This document shows positions 17,912 to 25,853 of a stretch of DNA of 64,000 nt, piece by piece. The position numbers and the translations under genes are program-made. The notes under the pieces were generated by a model, which did not search any database, had not been told where the DNA came from, and saw nothing but the letters and a program-made list of their open reading frames with translations. The DNA is from Streptomyces stelliscabiei (GTDB lineage Bacteria > Actinomycetota > Actinomycetes > Streptomycetales > Streptomycetaceae): contig NZ_JADBGF010000001.1 in the NCBI RefSeq assembly GCF_014873495.1, forward strand, positions 4,588,001-4,652,000, written 5' to 3'. Position 1 is the first letter of the stretch; every line of letters starts with the position of its first letter.

Positions 17912-17932
17912 GTAGGTCAGATCATGTCCTAC
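17912..17932. promoter_or_regulatory. Inverted repeat between divergent MFS and WYL-regulator genes
   Basis: A 21-base site GTAGGnCAnnnnnTGnCCTAC, with seven of eight positions per arm matching. It sits 20 bases from both start codons, so a bound regulator would cover both promoters. The WYL-domain protein at 17953 is the likely binder. Confidence 0.6.
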
Positions 17933-17952
17933 TTCTGCGGCATCCTCGCTCC

Positions 17953-18927
17953 ATGACTACGGACACCCCGGCGCGGCTCCTTCAGCTCCTCTCCCTCCTC
18001 CAGACGCCCCGCGAGTGGCCCGGCGGTGAACTCGCCGACCGGCTCCGGGTCTCACGGCGGACCGTTCGCCGTGACGTCGACCGGCTGCGCGAGCTGGGCT
18101 ATCCGGTGCAGGCGACCATGGGGGCCGAGGGCGGGTACCGGCTGGTGGCGGGGAAGGCGATGCCCCCACTCGTGCTGGACGACGAGGAGGCCGTGGCCAT
18201 AGCGGTGGGGCTGCGGGCCGGGGCCGGGCACGCGGTGGAGGGCGTGGAGGAGGCGTCGGTACGAGCCCTCGCCAAGCTCGAACAGGTGCTGCCGTCGCGG
18301 TTGCGCCACCGGGTCTCCACGCTGCAGGCCGCCACCACCCCCCTGACCAGCGGCGACGGGGCGACGGTCGCGCCCGAGACGCTGACTGTGATGGCCTCGG
18401 CGGTGGCGGGCCAGGAGCGGCTGCGCTTCGCCTACCGTTCCGGTGACGGCACCGACTCGCGGCGCCACTGCGAGCCGTACCGGCTCGTCTCGACCGGCCG
18501 CCGCTGGTATCTCGTCGCGTACGACCTCGACCGCGCCGACTGGCGCACCTTCCGGGTCGACCGGGTCGAGGAGCCCTTCGCCACGGGCGCCCGGTTCGCG
18601 CCGCGCGAGTTGCCGACGGGGAGCGCGGAGGAGTTTCTGCGGCAGTCGATGTACCGGAGGCAGGAGACGTTCGCGGTCGACGTCACCTTCGCCGCGCCGG
18701 CCGAGGTCATCGCGGCCCGGGTGCCCCACTGGCTGGGTACGCCCGAACCCGTCGACGAGCACAGCTGCCGGCTGCGGGCCTCGGTCGGCGACTCCGTGGA
18801 GTGGCTGGCCATGCGGCTGGCCGTGGTCGACTGCGCGTTCACCGTGCACGGGCCGCCGGAACTGGTGGGATACGTAAGGGAGTTGGGCGCGCGGCTGACC
18901 CGGGCGGCCGGCGGGGCCGAGGAGTGA
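17953..18927 (+). CDS. WYL-domain transcriptional regulator
   Basis: The 324-residue protein has a winged helix-turn-helix at 1-60 (LADRLRVSRRTVRRDVDRLRELGYPV). A linker follows, then a WYL domain at about 140-225 with the RRWYLVAYDLDRADWRTFRVDR stretch split around its Tyr/Asp core, and a C-terminal WCX extension (ending ELGARLT). WYL domains bind nucleic-acid ligands or small molecules and often act as repressors. The gene is divergent from an MFS exporter with a palindrome between them, the usual layout of a regulator and its efflux target. Confidence 0.9.
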   Translation: MTTDTPARLLQLLSLLQTPREWPGGELADRLRVSRRTVRRDVDRLRELGYPVQATMGAEGGYRLVAGKAMPPLVLDDEEAVAIAVGLRAGAGHAVEGVEEASVRALAKLEQVLPSRLRHRVSTLQAATTPLTSGDGATVAPETLTVMASAVAGQERLRFAYRSGDGTDSRRHCEPYRLVSTGRRWYLVAYDLDRADWRTFRVDRVEEPFATGARFAPRELPTGSAEEFLRQSMYRRQETFAVDVTFAAPAEVIAARVPHWLGTPEPVDEHSCRLRASVGDSVEWLAMRLAVVDCAFTVHGPPELVGYVRELGARLTRAAGGAEE

Positions 18928-18940
18928 GGCCCGCGGTGCC

Positions 18941-19102
18941 GGTTCCGTGAGCGATGTCGGATCCGTGAGCGGTGCCGGATCCGTGAGCGGTGCCGGATCC
19001 GCGAGCGGTACCGGGTCCGCGAGCGATGCCGGATCCGCGAGCGATGCCAATTCCGTGCGCGGTGCCGGTTCGGCGAGCAGTGCCGGTTCCGCGAGCGCCG
19101 CC
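18941..19102. repeat. 18-bp degenerate tandem repeat, nine copies
   Basis: The unit resembles GGATCCGTGAGCGGTGCC with one to five changes per copy. It starts 13 bases after the WYL-regulator stop. Several copies contain a BamHI-like GGATCC. The open frame across it (Gly/Ser repeats) has no start site and is not taken as a gene. Confidence 0.85.
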
Positions 19103-19117
19103 CTGACGTGCGGGTTC

Positions 19118-19323
19118 GGCAGAAGGGCCCCTGTGGCACAATCTGCCGTTCGGGTCACCCCGGGGTTCAGGTCCGGGGTGGCCCTTCGGTCTGCCCGGCC
19201 CGGCCGCGACACGGCCACCAGCCCGGCCCGCCACGGAAAGAAGCCGGGCTTCGGCGCCAGGGGGGGAGGCGCCGAAGCCCGGCTCTCGGAGAGTCCCGGC
19301 GCTGGGGGGAGAGCGTCGGGACT
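19118..19323 (+). ncRNA. Structured intergenic region with alternative pairing; candidate small RNA or attenuator
   Basis: GGCAGA at 19118 can pair with TCTGCC at 19142 or with TCTGCC at 19190, but not both. The second option stacks on AGGGCC/GGCCCT (19124/19180) and encloses a hairpin CACCCCGG/CCGGGGTG (19156/19173). Then come a 17-base perfect stem (19242-19258 with 19268-19284) and a 12-base stem (19292-19303 with 19312-19323), both with loops built on GGGGGGA. No protein gene fits here. Strand is uncertain; it could also be 3' UTR structure of hrdD transcripts. Confidence 0.4.
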
Positions 19324-19735
19324 TGGCTTCGGATGGTCTCGGTGCGGTCGGGGGTCCTGCGGTGGAGTCCCGGGGGGCGGGGCCACGGCAGGGCGCTTCG
19401 GGTGGTGACGGCTTACGGCGTACGGCGGTGCGGGCTGGCTCAGGTGTCGCTTCGGTGGGCGCTGTACCCCCGACTCCCTCGAACTCCGGGTCCCGGGCCT
19501 GACGGCTCCGGGCCCGGGGAAGTCGTGGGCCCGGAAGACTTGTGCCCCGGGAACGGGGAGTTGAAGCGGCGTAGTACGGCCAACTGGCGGCACGGAAACG
19601 GCCAAGTCGTGGCCGGCGTACGTCGGTACACCGGGCCAAGCCCCGTGGCGGCCCCAGGGGTTGGGCCGTACGGGGTCTGTGGTCCGTACCCGGCGATGGT
19701 CGCCGTTCTGCTCCTCGAACGAGTTGGCCGGGGGG

Positions 19736-20734
19736 TCAGGCGACCGCGTCGAAGCCCGTGTCGCGGGCCAGCTTCTTCAGTTCGAGCAGGGCGTGCTTCT
19801 CGATCTGGCGGATCCGCTCGCGGGTGAGCCCGTGTTCCTTGCCGACCTCGGTGAGGGTGCGCTCGCGGCCGTCCTCGATGCCGTACCGCATCTTGATGAT
19901 GGACGCGGTGCGCTGGTCGAGGCGCCCGATGAGGTCGTCCAGCTCCTCGCTGCGCAGCAGCGTGAGCACGGACTGCTCGGGCGAGACCGCGGAGGTGTCC
20001 TCCAGGAGGTCGCCGAACTGCGTGTCGCCGTCGTCGTCCACCGACATGTTCAGCGAGACCGGGTCGCGGGCCCAGTCGAGGACGTCGGTGACACGATCCG
20101 CGTTGGAACCCAGCTCGGCGGCGATCTCGGCGGGCTCGGGGTCGCGCCCGTGCTCGCGGTTGAACTCACGCTGCACACGGCGGATCCGGCCCAGCTCCTC
20201 GACCAGGTGGACGGGCAGCCGGATGGTGCGCGACTGGTCCGCGATCGACCGGGTGATGGCCTGACGGATCCACCAGGTGGCGTACGTCGAGAACTTGAAG
20301 CCCTTGCGGTAGTCGAACTTCTCCACCGCGCGGACCAGGCCCGCGTTCCCCTCCTGGATGAGGTCGAGCAGGGGCAGGCCACTGCGCGGATAGCGCCGGG
20401 CGACAGCCACGACGAGGCGCAGGTTGGACCGTATGAAGACGTCCTTGGCCCGCTCGCTGTCGGCGACGAGGGCTTCGAGCTCTTCGCGGGTCGCGTCCGC
20501 CTTGGCCTCCTCATCGCCGTCGAGGATCTGCTGGGCGAACACACCCGCCTCGATGACCTGGGACAGCTCGACTTCCTTGGCGGCGTCGAGCAGCGGTGTA
20601 CGCGCGATCTCGTCGAGGTACATGCCGACCAGGTCGCGGTCGGCGATCTCGCCGCCAGAGGCGCGAACGCTGCGAGCCGCGTCGGTCCGGCCGGAGGCGG
20701 ACGAACGACGAGCGGCGACGGCACGGGTTGCCAT
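19736..20734 (-). CDS. hrdD: RNA polymerase sigma factor HrdD
   Basis: The 332-residue group 2 sigma-70 factor matches the length of HrdD. Region 1.2/2 (YLDEIARTPLL; RSNLRLVVAVARRY; EGNAGLVRAVEKFDY) is followed by the region 2.4 helix WWIRQAITRSIADQ. Region 3 and the region 4 helix-turn-helix (LTEVGKEHGLTRERIRQIEKHAL) complete it. It lacks the long N-terminal acidic extension of HrdB. ATG 20734 begins MATRAVAARRS. A SigR-type promoter lies about 110 bases upstream, which links it to the thiol-oxidative-stress regulon. Confidence 0.93.
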   Translation of the reverse strand: MATRAVAARRSSASGRTDAARSVRASGGEIADRDLVGMYLDEIARTPLLDAAKEVELSQVIEAGVFAQQILDGDEEAKADATREELEALVADSERAKDVFIRSNLRLVVAVARRYPRSGLPLLDLIQEGNAGLVRAVEKFDYRKGFKFSTYATWWIRQAITRSIADQSRTIRLPVHLVEELGRIRRVQREFNREHGRDPEPAEIAAELGSNADRVTDVLDWARDPVSLNMSVDDDGDTQFGDLLEDTSAVSPEQSVLTLLRSEELDDLIGRLDQRTASIIKMRYGIEDGRERTLTEVGKEHGLTRERIRQIEKHALLELKKLARDTGFDAVA

Positions 20735-20840
20735 GCGTGCTCCCTTGCGATGGTGGGCTGGCAGGGTCGTATCGGGTCCTACGTGTGTCTCGATGCGGCC
20801 GCTCGGACACTCTCCCGAGTGCCCTGCTTCCGAAGGAAAC

Positions 20841-20866
20841 AACGACTGGAATCAGGACAGAATTCC
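20841..20866 (-). promoter_or_regulatory. SigR-type promoter for hrdD
   Basis: On the minus strand GGAAT, exactly 18 bases, then GTT: the SigR (thiol-oxidative stress) -35 and -10 pattern. In S. coelicolor hrdD is a known SigR target, and this match in the same position supports conserved control. Confidence 0.75.
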
Positions 20867-20927
20867 CCACCGGTCCCACTATTTTTCTGATCTTGCAGTA
20901 CCCTGTGCCGCCGCAGGAGGAGGCGAG

Positions 20928-21485
20928 ATGTCCGGAGAGTCCGCAGAGGTGCAGGTCAGACCAGGAGTCGAGACCGACCTCGCCGCCCTCACCGACCTCT
21001 ACAACCACTATGTCCGTGAGACGCCCATCACATTCGATACCGCTGTCTTCACTGCGGAAGAGCGCCGCCCTTGGCTGCTCTCCCACCCTGAAGACGGCCC
21101 GCACCGCCTGATGGTTGCCACCGCGAAGGACTCACAGCGGATTCTGGGGTACGCCACGAGCAGCGCGTTTCGCGGGAAACCGGCGTACGACACCTCGGTG
21201 GAGGTGTCGGTGTACCTCGCCCCGGACGCGGGCGGCCGGGGCGTGGGCACGCTGCTGTACACGGCCCTTTTCGAGGCACTCGCCGACGAGAGCGTCCATC
21301 GCGCCTACGCCGGGATCGCCCAGCCGAACGAGGCGTCGACGCGGCTGCACGAGCGGTTCGGGTTCCGGTACGTCGGCACGTATCGGGAGGTCGGGCGGAA
21401 GTTCGGGCGGTACTGGGATGTGGCCTGGTACGAGAAGAGGCTCGACGAGACAGAACGTCTCGGGCGCATGGGGCCGGAGCGTTGA
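20928..21485 (+). CDS. GNAT acetyltransferase, phosphinothricin-acetyltransferase-like
   Basis: The 185-residue protein follows the PAT/MddA subgroup of GNAT enzymes. It has an N-terminal DLAALTDLYNHYVRETPITFD, the acetyl-CoA loop AGGRGVGTLLYTALFE, and the closing HERFGFRYVGTYREVGRKFGRYWDV. Such enzymes acetylate the amino group of methionine sulfone, sulfoximine or phosphinothricin. The start ATG 20928 has a strong AGGAGGAGG site. It is divergent from hrdD. Confidence 0.87.
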   Translation: MSGESAEVQVRPGVETDLAALTDLYNHYVRETPITFDTAVFTAEERRPWLLSHPEDGPHRLMVATAKDSQRILGYATSSAFRGKPAYDTSVEVSVYLAPDAGGRGVGTLLYTALFEALADESVHRAYAGIAQPNEASTRLHERFGFRYVGTYREVGRKFGRYWDVAWYEKRLDETERLGRMGPER

Positions 21486-21496
21486 AGGCCGGGCTG

Positions 21497-21967
21497 CTAC
21501 TCGGCGGGCCTGGGCTCAGCGGGTAGGGACTCGGTCGGCAAGGGGCGTTCGGTGGAGGGGGACTCGGTAGACGGGGACTCGGTGGACGGGAACTCGGTGG
21601 ACGGGAACTCGGTGGTCAAGGACTCGGCGGGCAGGGACTCCCTCATCGCCTTGGCCGTGGCGGTGGGGTCGTAGCCCTCGGGTACCCCTTCGACCAGGAT
21701 GATGTCGCCCGTGATGTGCCGTGAGCGCAAAGGGGCGATCTCCTGGTACGCGGGCGAGTCCCACCAGCTCCGCGCCTCGGCGATCCCGGGGAAGCCGATC
21801 ACCACGACGGCTCCCGGCCAGTTCCCCTCCTTCACCTCGTGCCGGGCGACGTGTACGAGGAAGCGGCCGCCGTACGGCTCGAAGGTGGCGGGGATGCGCT
21901 CGATGTACTCGGCGATCTCCGGGTGCGGGGCGGCGTCCCTGAGGTGGGCTATGGCGTACGCGGGCAT
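21497..21967 (-). CDS. DUF1330-family protein with repetitive C-terminal tail
   Basis: Residues 1-100 form a ferredoxin-like DUF1330 domain (MPAYAIAHLRDAA, YGGRFLVH, FPGIAEARSWWDSPAYQEIAPLR). The family is thought to bind small molecules, and function is unknown. The remaining 55 residues are repeats of FPSTE/SPSTE encoded by a 15-base tandem repeat, followed by LPTESLPAEPRPAE. The tail looks like recent repeat expansion into the coding region. The stop codon lies only 11 bases from the end of the convergent acetyltransferase gene. Confidence 0.85.
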   Translation of the reverse strand: MPAYAIAHLRDAAPHPEIAEYIERIPATFEPYGGRFLVHVARHEVKEGNWPGAVVVIGFPGIAEARSWWDSPAYQEIAPLRSRHITGDIILVEGVPEGYDPTATAKAMRESLPAESLTTEFPSTEFPSTESPSTESPSTERPLPTESLPAEPRPAE

Positions 21968-22125
21968 GAGGGGGTCCTTCCCGGTCGGCCGGGCTCACGC
22001 GGGCGGGGGCTCGAACGCGGGCCTCGCCGCCCCTGACGCCGACGAGACTGCCAGGCGTAGGGGCCGGGGTCGATGACCTCTGGGGTAAGGAGCCCCGGCC
22101 TGCGCGTCCAGGTCGCCCGGACCCA

Positions 22126-22911
22126 CTACCCGAACTGCACCGACCGCTTCGCCAGGCCCATCCAGAAGCCGTCGATCACCGACCGCTGGGCGTCCAGTTC
22201 GCCGGAGGCCTCGGCCGCGCCCATCGTGACGAAGAGGGGGGCGAAGTGCTCCGTGCGGGGGTGGGCCAGCTGCCCGGCCGGGGACTTGTGGAGGAAGTCG
22301 AGGAGGGAGTCCCAGTCGCGGGATTCGAGGGCCCGGTTGCCCCAGTCGTCGAACTCCGTGGACCAGGTGGGGGTGCCGGCCTGGCGGAGGGCGGCGAGGT
22401 TGTGGGTGAAGAAACCGGACCCGATGATCAGCACGCCCTCGTCGCGGAGGGGGGCGAGCTTGCGGCCGATGTCCATCAGCTTCCGCGGGTCGAGGGTCGG
22501 CATGGAGATCTGCAGGACCGGGATGTCGGCGTCCGGGAACATCTCCACCAGGGGGACGTACGCCCCGTGGTCGAGGCCCCGGTCGGGGATGTCCTGGACG
22601 GGGATGCCGGGGGCCTGGAGCAGCTTGCGGACCGAGGCGGCCAGCTCGGGGGCGCCCGGGGCGGCGTACTGGACCTTGTAGTAGTGCTCGGGGAAGCCCC
22701 AGAAGTCGTAGACCAGGGGGATGGTCTCGATCGCGCCGAGGGCAAGAGGGGCCTCCTCCCAGTGGGCGGAGATCATGAGCACGGCCTTGGGGCGGGGCAG
22801 GGTCGCGGACCAGGCGGCGAGTTCGCCGGGCCAGATCGGGTCGTCGGCGAGCGGCGGGGCCCCGTGGCTCAGGTACAGGGCGGGCATGCGCTCGGCGGTG
22901 GCGGCGGACAT
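22126..22911 (-). CDS. DODA-type extradiol aromatic ring-opening dioxygenase (YgiD-like)
   Basis: The 261-residue enzyme has the class III extradiol dioxygenase metal and catalytic histidines: His16 in LYLSHGAPP, His50 in ISAHWEE, His115 in GLDHGAYVPL, His170 in GSGFFTHNL, and a later RTEHFAPLF. Family members open the ring of catechol-like substrates such as DOPA with non-haem metal. It is divergent from a MarR regulator across an unusually AT-rich gap with operator-like repeats, so the MarR protein probably controls it in response to an aromatic or quinone compound. Confidence 0.88.
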   Translation of the reverse strand: MSAATAERMPALYLSHGAPPLADDPIWPGELAAWSATLPRPKAVLMISAHWEEAPLALGAIETIPLVYDFWGFPEHYYKVQYAAPGAPELAASVRKLLQAPGIPVQDIPDRGLDHGAYVPLVEMFPDADIPVLQISMPTLDPRKLMDIGRKLAPLRDEGVLIIGSGFFTHNLAALRQAGTPTWSTEFDDWGNRALESRDWDSLLDFLHKSPAGQLAHPRTEHFAPLFVTMGAAEASGELDAQRSVIDGFWMGLAKRSVQFG

Positions 22912-23034
22912 AGGGGTGACTCCCTCAACACGCGCGACGCACACGACACGCGCGCCTCGGCGGGCCCGGTGGTCGCTTCTGTCTCCTTGGATTCGCCTGG
23001 CGCACCAGGCGCTTGAGACTCCTTCCAACTCCCC

Positions 23035-23094
23035 AGTAGTTGAAGTCTCAATATTTCTTGTTTCACCTTACATCTCTATAGTTCAAATTTCAAG
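23035..23094. promoter_or_regulatory. AT-rich operator region between dioxygenase and MarR genes
   Basis: TTGA-AGTC-TCAA at 23040-23051 is a short perfect inverted repeat. A related TTCAAATTTCAA lies at 23082-23093. The 60-base block is far more AT-rich than its surroundings and is the only plausible promoter region for both genes. A separate hairpin (CGCCTGG/CCAGGCG) at 22994-23011 lies in the dioxygenase leader. Confidence 0.5.
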
Positions 23095-23117
23095 AAGGGG
23101 CCTCGTACAGTGGGAGC

Positions 23118-23624
23118 ATGAAGACCGCATCCACTGAGGAAGAACCCCGCTGGCTCACCGACGAGGAGCAGCGCACCTGGCTCGCCTACGTGCACGCCAC
23201 GACCCTGCTCGAAGATCATCTCGACCGCCAGTTGCAGCGCGACGCGGGCATGCCCCACCTGTACTACCACCTGCTCGTCGTGCTGTCCGAGGCACCGCAA
23301 CGCCGACTGCGGATGACCGAGCTGGCGATGCAGACGAAGATCACGCGGTCGCGGCTGTCGCACGCCGTGGCACGGCTGGAGAAGAACGGGTGGGTACGGC
23401 GCGAGGACTGCCCGTCGGACAAGCGGGGCCAGTTCACGGTGCTGACGGACGGAGGCCGGGAGATGCTCGCGAAGAGCGCGCCGGGGCATGTGGGCGCGGT
23501 GCGGCAGGCGCTGTTCGACCGGCTGTCGGATGAGCAGCAAAAGGCCCTCGGCGAGATCATGGCGATCGTCGCGGAGGGGCTGCAGCCGAGCGAGGCGGGG
23601 GCGGATCTGCCGTGGCTCCGGTAG
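23118..23624 (+). CDS. MarR-family transcriptional regulator
   Basis: The 168-residue protein has the MarR winged helix fold: LYYHLLVVLSEAPQRRLRMTELAMQTKITRSRLSHAVARLEKNGWVRR split over the recognition helix and wing, followed by the DSD-like CPSDKRGQFTVLTDGG. MarR proteins usually repress a divergent gene and release DNA on binding an aromatic ligand. The divergent dioxygenase is the obvious target. Start ATG 23118; the upstream AAGAAGGGG is a usable ribosome-binding site. Confidence 0.9.
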   Translation: MKTASTEEEPRWLTDEEQRTWLAYVHATTLLEDHLDRQLQRDAGMPHLYYHLLVVLSEAPQRRLRMTELAMQTKITRSRLSHAVARLEKNGWVRREDCPSDKRGQFTVLTDGGREMLAKSAPGHVGAVRQALFDRLSDEQQKALGEIMAIVAEGLQPSEAGADLPWLR

Positions 23625-23801
23625 TGCTCCGCCGGGGTTCGGGGTGGGGCCGTCGGGGTCGCGGCGTCCGTGGGGGTGTCTAGGGCTGCCAGGGGTCGAT
23701 GCGGGGCGGGGGCGGGGGGCGGGGCGTCGTCGGGGTCGCGGGCGGCAGGCGACAGGTGACGGGTGACAGGCGACAGGCGAAGGCTCCGGACGTCGTGATT
23801 C

Positions 23802-23850
23802 GGGCGTCGGGCGTCGGGCGTCGGGCGTCGGGCGTCGGGCGTCGGGCGAC
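23802..23850. repeat. 7-bp tandem repeat, seven copies, inside a larger degenerate repeat
   Basis: Six exact GGGCGTC units and one GGGCGAC. On both sides the longer unit AGGCTCCGGACGTCGTGATT recurs (about 23780 and 23851), so the 440-base gap 23625-24064 is largely made of nested repeats plus a terminator. Confidence 0.85.
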
Positions 23851-23997
23851 AGGCTCCGGACGTCGTGATTCGGACGTCGTGATTCGGACGTCGGGCGACA
23901 GGCTTCGGCCGCCTGTGGGCGCGGTCCCGCCGAGCGCCCCGGTCGGCCGACCGGCGGTCGGCCGTGCTTGTTGTGCTGAGTTCGCGTGTGGGATGAC

Positions 23998-24041
23998 GGG
24001 AGGGGTGGGGCAGGGGACTCCGCCCCTGCCCCACCCCTCCC
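23998..24041. terminator. Strong bidirectional hairpin
   Basis: A perfect 19-base stem (GGGAGGGGTGGGGCAGGGG and its complement) with a six-base loop. It lies between the convergent MarR gene and MFS gene and should end transcription from both sides. Confidence 0.85.
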
Positions 24042-24064
24042 CTTCCGTCAGTCCGGGTCCGCTG

Positions 24065-25624
24065 TCAGTGGGCGATCACCGGCACCTTGAGCTCGTCCGT
24101 CGCGTCCGCGTCCGATCCCGCCGTCGCCGTCATGTCGGGCTTGCCCGTCGTGACGAAGGTGAAGGCGATGGTGGCGGCGGCCACCAGGATGCCCACGGCG
24201 AACCAGATGGCGGTGGTGTAGCCGTTGACCATGCCCTGGAGCTGGACCAGCTGGGCGGCCGGCTTCGAGGTGGCCGAACCGATGTGGTCCGCGACGTAGG
24301 ACGTGGTCGCGGAGGCGGCGACCGTATTCAGCAGCGCCGTGCCGATGGCACCGCCGACCTGCTGCGAGGTGTTGACCATGGCGGAGGCCACACCCGCGTC
24401 ACGCGGTTCGACCCCGTACGTCGCCAGGGACATCGCCGGCATGAACGCCGTACCCATACCGAGGCCGAGCAGCAGCTGGGCCGGCAGCAGCAGACCGGCG
24501 TAGGAGGAGTCGACCTCCATCTGGGTCAGCAGGAGCATGCCGAGGCCGGCGACCAGGAAGCCCGGGGCCATCAGCAGGCGCGGCGGGACCCGGGTCATGA
24601 GGCGGGTGCCGATCTGGGTCGAGCCGGTGATCATGCCCACGATCATGGGCAGGAAGGCGAAGCCCGTCTTGACCGGCGAGTACCCCTTCACGATCTGCAG
24701 GTAGTAGGTCAGGAAGAGGAACAGGCCGAACATCGCGATGATCGCGAGGCCGAGGGAGAGGTAGACACCGCCACGGTTGCGCTCGGTGATGACGCGCAGC
24801 GGCAGCAGCGGGGCCTTGACCTTTGACTCGACGAGCACGAAGGTCGCGAGGAGCACCGCCGAGGCGACGAACAGCGTGATCGTCATCGAGTCCCCCCAGC
24901 CCTCGGACTCGGCCCGCGTGAAGCCGTAGACCAGGGAGACCAGGCCCAGGGTGGACAGGACGACGCCGGGGATGTCGAGCGGGGAACGGTTGCGGCCGCC
25001 CGCCGGCTCACGGATGACGAAGTACGCGCCGACCGCCGCGATCACCGCGAACGGGATGTTGACGAAGAACGTCCAGCGCCAGTCCAGGTACTCGGTGAGG
25101 AAGCCGCCGAGGATCAGGCCCACGGCACCGCCGCCACCGGCGATCGCACCGTAGATGCCGAACGCCTTGGCGCGCTCCTTGGCGTCGGTGAACATCACGG
25201 CCAGGAGGGAGAGCGCTGCGGGCGCGAGCAGCGCGCCGAAGGCGCCCTGGAGCGCGCGGGCGCCCAGCATCATCGCCTCACCGGTGGCCGCGCCGCCCAG
25301 CGCGGAGGCACCGGCGAAGCCGATCAGACCGGTGACGAAGGTGCGCTTGCGGCCCCACAGGTCGGAGATACGGCCGCCGAAGAGGAGCAGACCGCCGAAG
25401 GCCAGCGCGTACGCGGTGATGACCCACTGGCGGTTGCCGTCCGATATCCCCAGATCCTGCTGGGCGGAGGGAAGGGCGATGTTCACGATGGTCGCGTCGA
25501 GCACGACCATCAGCTGGGCGAGGGCGATGAAGACGAGCGCTTTCCAGCGGGTGGCGTGCGCGTCGTTTCGCTGATCGGCCGCCGATCCGGGTGTTCCGGA
25601 GGCGCCGCGGACTGTTTCGGACAT
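24065..25624 (-). CDS. MFS drug-efflux transporter, DHA2 family
   Basis: About 519 residues with fourteen predicted helices. It has the DHA2 motif LDATIVNIALPSAQ in helix 1 and FGGRISDLWGRKR after helix 2. It should export a lipophilic compound with proton antiport. A GTG at 25636 could add four residues; neither start has a strong ribosome-binding site. The TetR gene at 25854-26507 lies directly upstream on the same strand, a typical repressor-exporter pair. The leader between them contains a repeated GATCGGTAT motif. Confidence 0.88.
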   Translation of the reverse strand: MSETVRGASGTPGSAADQRNDAHATRWKALVFIALAQLMVVLDATIVNIALPSAQQDLGISDGNRQWVITAYALAFGGLLLFGGRISDLWGRKRTFVTGLIGFAGASALGGAATGEAMMLGARALQGAFGALLAPAALSLLAVMFTDAKERAKAFGIYGAIAGGGGAVGLILGGFLTEYLDWRWTFFVNIPFAVIAAVGAYFVIREPAGGRNRSPLDIPGVVLSTLGLVSLVYGFTRAESEGWGDSMTITLFVASAVLLATFVLVESKVKAPLLPLRVITERNRGGVYLSLGLAIIAMFGLFLFLTYYLQIVKGYSPVKTGFAFLPMIVGMITGSTQIGTRLMTRVPPRLLMAPGFLVAGLGMLLLTQMEVDSSYAGLLLPAQLLLGLGMGTAFMPAMSLATYGVEPRDAGVASAMVNTSQQVGGAIGTALLNTVAASATTSYVADHIGSATSKPAAQLVQLQGMVNGYTTAIWFAVGILVAAATIAFTFVTTGKPDMTATAGSDADATDELKVPVIAH

Positions 25625-25655
25625 GGAGGTACCCACTTCGGGACTTCGTGACGGA

Positions 25656-25775
25656 AAGATCGGTATCGGGTGACGGAAAGATCGGAAAGATCGGTATGAG
25701 GTGACGAAGTGATCGGTATGAGGTGGGACCGAGCGATCGTCATCGGGTGACGCGGCGATCGGTACCGGGTGCGGA
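25656..25775. repeat. Imperfect direct repeats in the leader of an MFS gene
   Basis: At least five copies of a motif like GATCGGTATSRGGTGACG at about 20-35 base intervals fill the gap between the TetR and MFS genes. The regular spacing could reflect operator multiplication or simple tandem repeat expansion. Confidence 0.6.
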
Positions 25776-25853
25776 CAAGGGCGTCGCGAGGGAGGGCGTG
25801 TCGTCGTCGACAGCCTCGGGGTCAGCGGTTCAGCGGGGCAGTGAGTCAGTGGT

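Noticed and set aside
18947..19408. Gly/Ser-repeat ORF downstream of the WYL regulator
   Set aside because: It is the 18-bp repeat translated; there is no ribosome-binding site and the rest has no coding character.
23802..23850. CRISPR-like array in the repeat-rich gap
   Set aside because: Units are 7 bases and contiguous, with no unique spacers and no cas genes.
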